From CAYVBN01 sp964538565 (GTDB lineage Bacteria; Pseudomonadota; Alphaproteobacteria; Rhizobiales; Xanthobacteraceae), in the NCBI GenBank assembly GCA_964538565.1, contig CAZIGW010000222.1, forward strand, positions 1 to 10,341: a stretch of DNA of 10,341 nt. Reading direction: 5' to 3'. Made by a program: the position numbers and the translations under genes. Below the pieces are notes generated by a model that saw nothing but the letters and a program-made list of their open reading frames with translations, had not been told where the DNA came from and did not search any database. Positions 1 to 6,432 of this stretch are shown here, piece after piece. Every line of letters starts with the position of its first letter. Position 1 is the first letter of the stretch.

Positions 1-1
1 G

Positions 2-607
2 ACCGCCGTGGTCTCGACCATCAACGGCGACGCCAACGTGCCGTTCTACAAGGAGCTCGGCAATCAGGGCATCAAGGCGACCGACATTCCGGTGGTCGCC
101 TTCTCGGTCGGCGAGGAGGAGCTTGCCGGCCTCGACACCAAGCCGCTGGTCGGCCATCTCGCCGCCTGGAACTACTTCGAGTCGATCAAGGGCAAGTCCA
201 ACGCCGAGTTCATCGCCAAGTGGCACGCGTTCACCAAGAACCCCAAGCGCGTGACCAATGACCCGATGGAGGCGCACTACATCGGCTTCAACATGTGGGT
301 CGAGGCGGTCAAGAAGGCCGGCACCACCGATGCCAACAAGGTCATCGATGCGCTGCCGGGAACGAAGGTGCCCAATCTCACGGGCGGCATCGCCGAGATG
401 CTGCCCAACCACCACATCACCAAGCCGGTCTTCATCGGCGAGATCAAGGGCGACGGCCAGTTCTCGGTCGTGTGGAAGACCAAGGATCTGGTGCCGGGCG
501 CCGCGTGGTCTCCGTATCTCGAAGGCTCGAAGGATCTCGTCGCCGACTGGGTCAAGCTCAAGTGCGGCAACTACAACATCAAGACGAAGACGTGCGGCGG
601 GGCGTAA
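2..607 (+). CDS. urtA: UrtA, periplasmic urea-binding protein of the urea ABC transporter (C-terminal part)
   Basis: This is the C-terminal about 201 residues of the solute-binding protein that captures urea in the periplasm and delivers it to UrtBC. The family is usually around 420-440 residues, so about half is missing beyond the left edge and no start or signal peptide can be seen; the first full codon is at position 2. The fold is the type I (LivJ/AmiC-like) binding-protein family. Visible family-like stretches are NGDANVPFYKEL, the AAWNYFESI segment, EAHYIGFNMWVEAVKKAG and the final LVADWVKLKCGNY. Two cysteines ten residues apart sit close to the C-terminus and could form a disulfide in the periplasm (inference). 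The assignment to urea rather than branched-chain amino acids rests on the sequence feel plus the urtBCDE and urease genes directly downstream. It ends with TAA at 605-607 and is followed by a strong hairpin before urtB. Confidence 0.96.
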   Translation, partial: TAVVSTINGDANVPFYKELGNQGIKATDIPVVAFSVGEEELAGLDTKPLVGHLAAWNYFESIKGKSNAEFIAKWHAFTKNPKRVTNDPMEAHYIGFNMWVEAVKKAGTTDANKVIDALPGTKVPNLTGGIAEMLPNHHITKPVFIGEIKGDGQFSVVWKTKDLVPGAAWSPYLEGSKDLVADWVKLKCGNYNIKTKTCGGA

Positions 608-637
608 CGCTCGAAACCTCCACACCATCGACGAACA

Positions 638-664
638 CGGCGAGGCGGCCCCGCCGCCTCGCCG
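638..664 (+). promoter_or_regulatory. Perfect 12-bp hairpin in the urtA-urtB gap (mRNA stabiliser or partial attenuator)
   Basis: Bases 638-649 pair without a mismatch with 653-664 around a CCC loop at 650-652; 11 of the 12 pairs are G-C. There is no T-tract after it, so it is not a classical intrinsic terminator. It begins 30 bases after the urtA stop and ends 22 bases before the urtB ATG. Hairpins in this position in other binding-protein transporter operons protect the upstream mRNA or reduce read-through, so that the binding protein is made in excess over the membrane parts. That role here is inference; the stem itself is seen directly. Confidence 0.6.
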
Positions 665-686
665 GGCGAAGACCGGGTCATTCGCG

Positions 687-2294
687 ATGCTCTCTCTCGA
701 CCGCCTCCTGGCGTTGATCGTCTCCGTTGTGCTTCTCGCGCTCGCCTCGAGCCTCGCCGCAGCGACGAGCCTCGAGGAGGCGCTCGCGCGCTTCACCGCC
801 GACGACTTCGGCGAGACCGAGACCGGCATTGGCGACGTGGTGGCGAGCGGCCATCCGATGGCGGCCGCCATCCTGTCGGCTCTCCAGGAGGAGCGGCTCG
901 TCTACGACCACGGCAAGCACGTCTACATCAAGGACACGGCCGGACGCCTGATCGACGCAGCCACCGGCCGTTCGCTGGCCGCCACCGAGGTCGGGGACGT
1001 CGACACGGTGTCGATCAACAATCGCCTGCGCCGCGCGATCGAGGCCGCGCTGGGTCGCCTCACACTTCTCTCTCCCGACCCGGCCAGGCGCCTCGAGGCG
1101 GCGCAGGCGGTGTTCAAGTCCAAGGACGCGACCGCGCTTCCGCTCCTCGACGCCGCGCTCGCGAAGGAAACAATTGCCGCCAACAAGACGGCGCTCAACG
1201 AGGCACGCGCCGCCGTCGTGCTCTCGCTCGGCACGTCCGGCGAAGACGACAGGATCCGCGCCATCGCGGTCATGCGCGAGCGCGGCGACCAGGAGGCCCT
1301 GGCGGTGCTCGCCGGCCTGTCGCCCGGCGCGTCGGACGCCGTCGAGCGCGCCGCCCACGCGGCCGTCGCCGCGATCCAGCGCCGCCTCGTCCTGTGGGAC
1401 TCGCTGCAGAACGCCTGGTACGGGCTTTCGCTCGCCTCGGTGCTGCTGCTCGCTGCCATCGGGCTCGCCATCACGTTTGGCGTGATGGGCATCATCAACA
1501 TGGCGCACGGCGAGATGGTCATGCTCGGCGCCTACACGACCTTCGTGGTGCAGCAACTCATCCGCGCCACGTATCCGGCCGCGCTCGACTATTCGCTGGC
1601 GCTCGCGGTTCCGGCCGCCTTCTGCTTCTCCGGGCTCGTCGGCATGCTCATCGAGCGCAGCATCATCCGCTTTCTTTACCGGCGCCCGCTCGAAACCCTG
1701 CTCGCCACCTGGGGCCTCTCGCTGATGCTGCAGCAGGCGGTGCGCACCGCGTTCGGGCCGACCAACCGCGAAGTCGTCACGCCATCCTGGATGAGCGGAT
1801 CGTTCGAGATCGGGCAGCTCGCGATCACCTACAACCGTCTGTGGATCATCTGCTTCGCCCTGCTGGCTTTCGCGGCGCTCATCGGCATCCTGCGCTTCAC
1901 GCGCTTCGGGCTCGAAATGCGCGCGGTGACGCAGAACCGCGCCATGGCGGCGTCCATGGGGATCCGCACCAGCCGCATCGACGCGCTCACGTTCGGGTTG
2001 GGCTCCGGCATCGCCGGGATCGCCGGCGTCGCGCTGTCGCAGATCGACAACGTCAGCCCCAATCTCGGGCAGGCCTACATCATCGACTCGTTCATGGTGG
2101 TGGTGTTCGGCGGCGTGGGAAACCTGTGGGGCACGCTCGTCGGCGCCTTCACGCTCGGCATCGCCAACAAGTTCCTCGAACCCTTTGCGGGCGCCGTGCT
2201 CGGCAAGATCGCCATCCTGGTGTTCATCATCCTCTTCATGCAGAAGCGCCCGCGCGGCCTGTTCGCGCTGCGGGGCCGGGCGGTGGAAGCATGA
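687..2294 (+). CDS. urtB: UrtB, urea ABC transporter permease with N-terminal extracytoplasmic domain
   Basis: UrtB is one of the two membrane subunits forming the urea channel (LivH-like permease family); 535 residues, normal for UrtB. The ATG at 687 is chosen because it opens directly onto a signal-like hydrophobic segment (residues about 7-25, ending SSLAAATS). The reading frame stays open upstream to 258, but only through the urtA coding region. Residues about 26-232 form a soluble, Ala/Leu/Glu-rich helical domain that LivH proteins lack and UrtB proteins have. The permease part starts near residue 236 with several membrane segments, including the FGVMGIINMAHGEMVMLGAY segment typical of the family. 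An EAA-like cytoplasmic loop that contacts the ATPase lies near residues 411-450 (MRAVTQNRAMAASMGI onward). There is no convincing Shine-Dalgarno before 687. The stop overlaps the urtC start as ATGA. Confidence 0.96.
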   Translation: MLSLDRLLALIVSVVLLALASSLAAATSLEEALARFTADDFGETETGIGDVVASGHPMAAAILSALQEERLVYDHGKHVYIKDTAGRLIDAATGRSLAATEVGDVDTVSINNRLRRAIEAALGRLTLLSPDPARRLEAAQAVFKSKDATALPLLDAALAKETIAANKTALNEARAAVVLSLGTSGEDDRIRAIAVMRERGDQEALAVLAGLSPGASDAVERAAHAAVAAIQRRLVLWDSLQNAWYGLSLASVLLLAAIGLAITFGVMGIINMAHGEMVMLGAYTTFVVQQLIRATYPAALDYSLALAVPAAFCFSGLVGMLIERSIIRFLYRRPLETLLATWGLSLMLQQAVRTAFGPTNREVVTPSWMSGSFEIGQLAITYNRLWIICFALLAFAALIGILRFTRFGLEMRAVTQNRAMAASMGIRTSRIDALTFGLGSGIAGIAGVALSQIDNVSPNLGQAYIIDSFMVVVFGGVGNLWGTLVGAFTLGIANKFLEPFAGAVLGKIAILVFIILFMQKRPRGLFALRGRAVEA

Positions 2295-3457
2295 CCTCCG
2301 TCCTGTCCCGATCGCTCGACCGGCCATCGGTCCTCTTTCTCGTCCTGCTGCTTGCCGCCGCGATGGTCGTGCCGGTTCTCAACCTCGCCTTGCCGGCAAC
2401 ATCGCCTCTTCACCTGCCGACCTACCTGGTCGCACTGTTCGGGAAATACCTCTGCTACGCCCTGCTCGCGCTCTCGATCGACCTCATCTGGGGCTACTGC
2501 GGCATTCTCTCGCTCGGGCACGGCGCGTTCTTCGCGCTCGGCGGCTACGCCATGGGCATGTACCTGATGCGCCAGATCGGCACGCGCGGCGTCTATGCCA
2601 ACCCGGTCCTGCCCGACTTCATGGTCTTTCTCAATTGGCACGAGTTGCCCTTCTCCTGGTACGGCTTCGACCATTTCGCCTACATGGCGCTGATGGTGGT
2701 CGCGGTGCCGGGCGCTCTCGCCTTCGCGTTCGGCTGGTTCGCCTTCCGCAGCCGCGTGACCGGCGTCTATCTCTCGATCATCACGCAGGCGATGACCTAT
2801 GCGCTGATGCTCGGTTTCTTTCGCAACAACTTCGGTTTCGGCGGGAACAACGGGCTGACCGACTTCAAGGACATCCTCGGCTTCAACGTGCAGGCGCCGC
2901 CCACGCGCGCCGCGCTCTTCGTCGCCTCCTGCGTCGCCCTGGCGCTCGGTCTCGTGGTCTGCCGGATCATCATCACCTCCAAGTTCGGCAGTGTGCTCGT
3001 CGCCATCCGCGACGCAGAGGCGCGCACCCGGTTCCTCGGCTACCAGGTCGCGTCCTACAAATTGGCCGTCTTCACGCTCTCGGCCTGCATGGCCGGCGTT
3101 GCGGGCGCGCTCTATGTTCCGCAGGTCGGCATCATCAACCCGAGCGAGTTCGCGCCGGCCAATTCGATCGAGCCGGTGATCTGGGTGGCGATCGGCGGGC
3201 GCGGCACCCTGCTCGGCGCCGTCCTCGGCGCGCTTCTCGTCAACTACGCCAAGACGACGTTCACTAGCGGTCCGCTCGCACCCTATTGGCTGTTCGTGCT
3301 CGGCGGGCTGTTCATCGGCGTGACGCTGCTCATGCCGCGCGGGATCGTCGGCGCCTTCGCGTCCCTGCCCACGCTGCGGCGCAGGTCGGCCGAGGCCGCA
3401 AGCCTTCCGTCCGCGCCGTTGGGGCCGGCGGACGTCCCGCTGCGTCCAGCCGAGTGA
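2291..3457 (+). CDS. urtC: UrtC, urea ABC transporter permease
   Basis: UrtC is the second membrane subunit of the urea transporter (LivM-like family), 388 residues, in the usual range. The ATG at 2291 overlaps the urtB stop by four bases (ATGA), with a purine-rich GGTGGAAG just before it, which argues for translational coupling. The frame is open far upstream of this, but that part lies inside urtB. About nine hydrophobic segments can be seen, at roughly residues 15-34, 46-67, 72-92, 131-152, 158-176, 208-228, 257-276, 296-317 and 332-347. The GILSLGHGAFFALGGYAMG stretch near residue 72 is characteristic of LivM/UrtC. The EAA-like ATPase-contact loop is near residues 239-262 (RDAEARTRFLGYQVASYKL). 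The last about 30 residues are an Arg/Ala/Pro-rich cytoplasmic tail of no obvious function. It is followed six bases later by urtD. Confidence 0.96.
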   Translation: MTSVLSRSLDRPSVLFLVLLLAAAMVVPVLNLALPATSPLHLPTYLVALFGKYLCYALLALSIDLIWGYCGILSLGHGAFFALGGYAMGMYLMRQIGTRGVYANPVLPDFMVFLNWHELPFSWYGFDHFAYMALMVVAVPGALAFAFGWFAFRSRVTGVYLSIITQAMTYALMLGFFRNNFGFGGNNGLTDFKDILGFNVQAPPTRAALFVASCVALALGLVVCRIIITSKFGSVLVAIRDAEARTRFLGYQVASYKLAVFTLSACMAGVAGALYVPQVGIINPSEFAPANSIEPVIWVAIGGRGTLLGAVLGALLVNYAKTTFTSGPLAPYWLFVLGGLFIGVTLLMPRGIVGAFASLPTLRRRSAEAASLPSAPLGPADVPLRPAE

Positions 3458-3463
3458 GGCGCC

Positions 3464-4216
3464 ATGGACAGCCGCGCTACCTCCTCGCTCCTTTATCTCG
3501 ACGGCGTCACCGTCTCATTCGACGGCTTTCGCGCCCTCGACCACCTGTCGCTGACCATCGAGCCCGGCGAGATGCGGGCGATCATCGGCCCGAACGGCGC
3601 GGGCAAGACCACCATGATGGACGTCATCACCGGCAAGACGCGGCCCGATACCGGCGACGTCCTGTTCGACGGCCGGATCGACCTCACGCGCCTCGACGAG
3701 GCGGAGATCGCAACGCTCGGCATCGGCCGCAAGTTTCAGAAGCCGACCGTGTTCGAGATGCACACCGTCGAGGACAACCTGCGCCTGGCGCTGAGCGGCG
3801 ATCGGCGGGTAGGCGCGGCGCTCTGGTGGCGGGAGACGGCGGCCGAGCGCGCGCGCCTCGAACGCATCCTGGAGACGATCTGCCTCTCCGATCAGCGGAG
3901 CCGCCCGGCCGGCGCGCTGTCGCACGGCCAGAAGCAGTGGCTCGAGATCGGCATGCTGCTCGCGCAGGACCCCAAGCTCCTGCTCGTCGACGAGCCGGTC
4001 GCGGGGATGACCGATGCGGAAACGCAGCAGACCGTCGACCTTCTCAAGGAGATCAATCGCGAGAAGTCCGTGGTCGTCGTCGAGCACGACATGGCGTTCG
4101 TGCGCGCGCTCGGGGTGAAGGTCACGGTGCTGCACGAGGGCGCGGTGATCGCCGAAGGTTCGATCGACCAGGTCTCCGGCGACGAACGGGTGGTCGAAGT
4201 CTATCTGGGCCGATGA
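3464..4216 (+). CDS. urtD: UrtD, urea ABC transporter ATP-binding protein
   Basis: UrtD is one of the two cytoplasmic ATPases that drive urea import; 250 residues, standard length, LivG-like. Walker A is GPNGAGKTT at residues 42-50. The Q-loop is at FQKPTVFE (around Q92). The signature is the UrtD-style LSHGQKQWLEIG from residue 152 rather than the usual LSGGQ. Walker B is LLLVDEP at 172-178, and the switch histidine is in VEHD (H208). The start at 3464 follows a TGAGG that overlaps the urtC stop, six bases after urtC ends. The gene ends in a four-base ATGA overlap with urtE. All residues needed for ATP hydrolysis are present, so the protein looks active. Confidence 0.97.
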   Translation: MDSRATSSLLYLDGVTVSFDGFRALDHLSLTIEPGEMRAIIGPNGAGKTTMMDVITGKTRPDTGDVLFDGRIDLTRLDEAEIATLGIGRKFQKPTVFEMHTVEDNLRLALSGDRRVGAALWWRETAAERARLERILETICLSDQRSRPAGALSHGQKQWLEIGMLLAQDPKLLLVDEPVAGMTDAETQQTVDLLKEINREKSVVVVEHDMAFVRALGVKVTVLHEGAVIAEGSIDQVSGDERVVEVYLGR

Positions 4217-4914
4217 CGATGCTGCACGTCGACGCCATCGACATGTACTACGGCGCCGCGCAGGCGCTGCGAAGCGTCTCGCTGACGGCGGAACCCGGCA
4301 AGGTCACCTGCGTGCTCGGTCGCAACGGCGTAGGCAAGACGAGCCTGCTGCGGGCGATCCTCGGGCATCATCCGGTCGCCCGCGGAAGCATCGCGTGGGA
4401 GGCGTCCGACATCACCCGGTTACGGCCGTTCGAGCGGGCGCGGCGCGGCATCGGTTGCGTGCCGCAGGGGCGCGAGATCTTTCCGCTGCTCTCGGTCGAG
4501 GAAAACCTCAAGACCGGCTTTGCCCCGCTGCCGCGCGGCGCGCGCACCATACCGGATGACGTGTTCTCGCTGTTTCCGGTTCTCCAAAGGATGATGCGGC
4601 GACGCGGCGGGGACCTTTCGGGCGGCCAGCAGCAACAGCTCGCGATCGGCCGCGCGCTCGTCATGCGCCCGCGCCTGCTGCTGCTCGACGAGCCGACGGA
4701 AGGAATCCAGCCCTCGATCATCAAGGACATCGGCCGCGCGATCGAATACCTGCGCAATCTGGGCGACATCGCCATCGTGCTGGTCGAGCAATATCTCGAT
4801 TTCGCGCTCGAGCTCGGCGACACGTTCGCGGTCATGGACCGCGGCCAGATCGTCTACGCTCACGATCGCAGCGCTCTCGACGAGAAGGCACTGCGCCAAG
4901 CCATGTCCCTTTGA
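4213..4914 (+). CDS. urtE: UrtE, urea ABC transporter ATP-binding protein
   Basis: UrtE is the second ATPase of the transporter (LivF-like), 233 residues, typical for the family. Walker A is GRNGVGKTS at residues 36-44. The signature is LSGGQQQQLAIGRAL from residue 135, Walker B is LLLLDEP at 155-161, and the H-loop reads VEQY with Gln193 in place of histidine. That replacement is normal in LivF/UrtE proteins. The start at 4213 makes an ATGA overlap with the urtD stop; a second in-frame ATG at 4219 would shorten the protein by two residues and cannot be excluded. The last codons of urtE run directly into the ureD region, joining the transporter to the enzyme genes on one transcript. Confidence 0.96.
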   Translation: MTMLHVDAIDMYYGAAQALRSVSLTAEPGKVTCVLGRNGVGKTSLLRAILGHHPVARGSIAWEASDITRLRPFERARRGIGCVPQGREIFPLLSVEENLKTGFAPLPRGARTIPDDVFSLFPVLQRMMRRRGGDLSGGQQQQLAIGRALVMRPRLLLLDEPTEGIQPSIIKDIGRAIEYLRNLGDIAIVLVEQYLDFALELGDTFAVMDRGQIVYAHDRSALDEKALRQAMSL

Positions 4915-4930
4915 CCTCCAACGGCGTTTC

Positions 4931-4933
4931 GGA
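4931..4933 (+). promoter_or_regulatory. Probable ribosome binding site deciding the ureD start
   Basis: GGA (in GGATGA, 4931-4936) lies ten bases before the ATG at 4944. No purine-rich sequence precedes the alternative TTG at 4911. This favours the ATG, but the site is a weak match. Confidence 0.35.
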
Positions 4934-4943
4934 TGAACCGGTG

Positions 4944-5780
4944 ATGATCGCAGCCACGCTGAAGACGCCGACGACGCCCGGTGCGGCCAACCGCGCGGTG
5001 GGGCGGCTGACGCTGACCGCGAGCCGCGCGGGAGCCGCAACGCGGCCGGCGCGCGTGCACGAGCAGGGTCCGTTGCGCGTCCGCTTTCCGGGATCGCCGG
5101 CGCACACGCTCGAGGCCGTGCTGATCAACACGGCGGGCGGCCTGGCGGGCGGCGACGATCTTGCGTTGGAGTTCCGGCTCGAAGGAGGCGCGGCCGTGTG
5201 CATCACCACCGCGGCGGCCGAGAAGGTCTACCGGTCGGGCGGCGCGGACGCCACGATGTCGGCCGTGCTGGATGTCGGGGCCGGCTGCGATCTCGCCTGG
5301 CTGCCGCAGGAAACGATCCTGTTCGACGGCGCCCGCTTTCGCCGGACGATCTGCGCCGACATCGCCGACGGCGCGCGTCTGCTCGTGGCGGAGGCAGTCG
5401 TGTTCGGCCGCACCGGTATGGGCGAGCGGGTGTCGCGGGGCTTCTTTTCAGATCAGTGGCGCATCCGTCGCGCGGGCCAACTGGCCTACGCTGAATGTGC
5501 CCGGCTCGACGGTGACATCGCGGACGCGCTTGCCCTGCCGCCCGTTGCCGACGCCGGTCTCGCCGTCGCCACGGTGCTCGCCGTGCCGGGAGACGACACG
5601 ACGGTCGCCGCGGTGCGGCAGCTCGAAGGCGCCTTGCGCGGCGAGGTCGGCGCCTCGGCCTGGAACGGACTGGCGGCCGCGCGCGCATGCGCGAAAGGCG
5701 GCGCCGACCTGCGTCACGATCTCATCGCCATCCTGACGGCCTTGCGTGGCACGCGGCCGCCGAGGCTGTGGTTCACCTGA
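4944..5780 (+). CDS. ureD: UreD, urease accessory protein (nickel-delivery scaffold)
   Basis: UreD (UreH in some species) binds the urease apoenzyme and, with UreF and UreG, guides nickel into the UreC active site. From the ATG at 4944 it has 278 residues, within the usual range of about 270-290. Recognisable family segments are EQGPLRVRFP, VLINTAGGLAGGD, ITTAAAEKVYRS, WLPQETILFDGARF and the C-terminal TRPPRLWFT. The start is uncertain. A TTG at 4911 overlaps the urtE stop (TTGA) and would add 11 residues, and a GTG sits at 4941. I prefer ATG 4944 because a GGATGA precedes it and the conserved region begins soon after (RAVGRLTL). UreD first in the urease cluster, ahead of ureABC, is the common order in alphaproteobacteria. 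Confidence 0.95.
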   Translation: MIAATLKTPTTPGAANRAVGRLTLTASRAGAATRPARVHEQGPLRVRFPGSPAHTLEAVLINTAGGLAGGDDLALEFRLEGGAAVCITTAAAEKVYRSGGADATMSAVLDVGAGCDLAWLPQETILFDGARFRRTICADIADGARLLVAEAVVFGRTGMGERVSRGFFSDQWRIRRAGQLAYAECARLDGDIADALALPPVADAGLAVATVLAVPGDDTTVAAVRQLEGALRGEVGASAWNGLAAARACAKGGADLRHDLIAILTALRGTRPPRLWFT

Positions 5781-5790
5781 CGGAGCTGCC

Positions 5791-6093
5791 ATGAACCTCA
5801 CCCCGCGCGAGAAGGACAAGCTGCTCATCGCCATGGCGGCCGTGGTTGCACGCCGCCGCCTGGAGCGCGGCGTCAAGCTCAACCATCCGGAAGCGATCGC
5901 GCTCATCTCCGACTTCATCGTCGAGGGCGCACGCGACGGCCGCTCCGTCGCGGATCTGATGTCGGCCGGCGCCCACGTCCTCACCCGCGCGCAGGTGATG
6001 GAGGGCATCGCCGAGATGATCCCCGAAATCCAGGTCGAGGCCACGTTTCCGGACGGCACCAAGCTCGTCACCGTCCACAATCCGATCCGATGA
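5791..6093 (+). CDS. ureA: UreA, urease gamma subunit
   Basis: UreA is the smallest structural subunit of cytoplasmic nickel urease; three UreA, three UreB and three UreC chains form the enzyme. At 100 residues it is the standard bacterial gamma-subunit length. The start MNLTPREKDKLLIAMAAVVA is the canonical N-terminus, and EAIALISDFIVEGARDGRSV and the PDGTKLVTVHNPI end are equally typical. ATG 5791 has a GGAG five bases upstream (5782-5785); the frame is open a little further up but only inside ureD. UreA and UreB are separate genes here, unlike the fused form in Helicobacter. The stop is at 6091-6093 and overlaps a possible but unlikely early ureB ATG at 6090. Confidence 0.98.
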   Translation: MNLTPREKDKLLIAMAAVVARRRLERGVKLNHPEAIALISDFIVEGARDGRSVADLMSAGAHVLTRAQVMEGIAEMIPEIQVEATFPDGTKLVTVHNPIR

Positions 6094-6110
6094 ATTTCCA
6101 ACCCAGCCGA

Positions 6111-6116
6111 GAGAGG
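6111..6116 (+). promoter_or_regulatory. Ribosome binding site supporting the ureB start at 6120
   Basis: GAGAGG lies three bases before ATG 6120. Together with the family-typical MIPGE N-terminus it selects this start over the ATG at 6090, which overlaps the ureA stop. The spacing is shorter than usual, so the choice rests mostly on the protein. Confidence 0.45.
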
Positions 6117-6119
6117 CCG

Positions 6120-6425
6120 ATGATCCCGGGCGAATTCTTCATCCAGGACGGCGAGATCACCCTCAACGAGGGGCGCCGCACCGTCGCGGTCGAAGTGACC
6201 AACACCGGCGACCGGCCGATCCAGGTCGGATCGCACTACCATTTCTTCGAGACCAACCCGGCACTGCGCTTCGAGCGCCAGCGCGCCCTCGGCATGCGGC
6301 TCGACATTCCGGCCGGCACCGCCGTGCGGTTCGAGCCCGGACAGACGCGCGCGGTCACGCTCGTCCCCTTCGACGGCACACGCACGGTGTTCGGATTCCG
6401 CCAGAAGATCATGGGCAAGCTGTGA
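6120..6425 (+). CDS. ureB: UreB, urease beta subunit
   Basis: UreB is the second structural subunit of nickel urease. From ATG 6120 it has 101 residues, which is the normal length, and begins MIPGEFFIQDGEITLNEGR, the canonical N-terminus. Other family segments are EVTNTGDRPIQVGSHYHFFE, NPALRFERQRALGMRLDIPA, GTAVRFEPGQ and the terminal GFRQKIMGKL. An upstream ATG at 6090 would add ten residues (MNFQPSRERP) and give an ATGA overlap with ureA; coupling through that ATG cannot be excluded, but the extra residues are not typical of the family. The ureC ribosome binding site overlaps the stop of this gene. Confidence 0.97.
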   Translation: MIPGEFFIQDGEITLNEGRRTVAVEVTNTGDRPIQVGSHYHFFETNPALRFERQRALGMRLDIPAGTAVRFEPGQTRAVTLVPFDGTRTVFGFRQKIMGKL

Positions 6426-6432
6426 GGGGACG

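Noticed and set aside
258..686. Upstream extension of the urtB frame through urtA
   Set aside because: The frame is open, but it lies within urtA coding sequence, is Arg/Ser-rich, and would put 143 odd residues before a clear signal-like segment at 687.
1394..2290. Upstream extension of the urtC frame within urtB
   Set aside because: The translated sequence is Arg/His-rich noise opposite a well-conserved urtB frame. The normal UrtC N-terminus begins at the ATGA overlap at 2291.
678..2327. A 549-codon minus-strand frame opposite urtB
   Set aside because: Same cause: high GC and codon bias of urtB. The translated product is low-complexity and charged, with no motif.
3917..3931. Non-standard ABC signature LSHGQ in UrtD
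   Set aside because: This is the usual form in UrtD proteins; the other ATPase motifs are intact.
4789..4791. Gln in place of the H-loop histidine in UrtE (Gln193)
   Set aside because: This is normal for LivF/UrtE-type ATPases, so it is not a defect.
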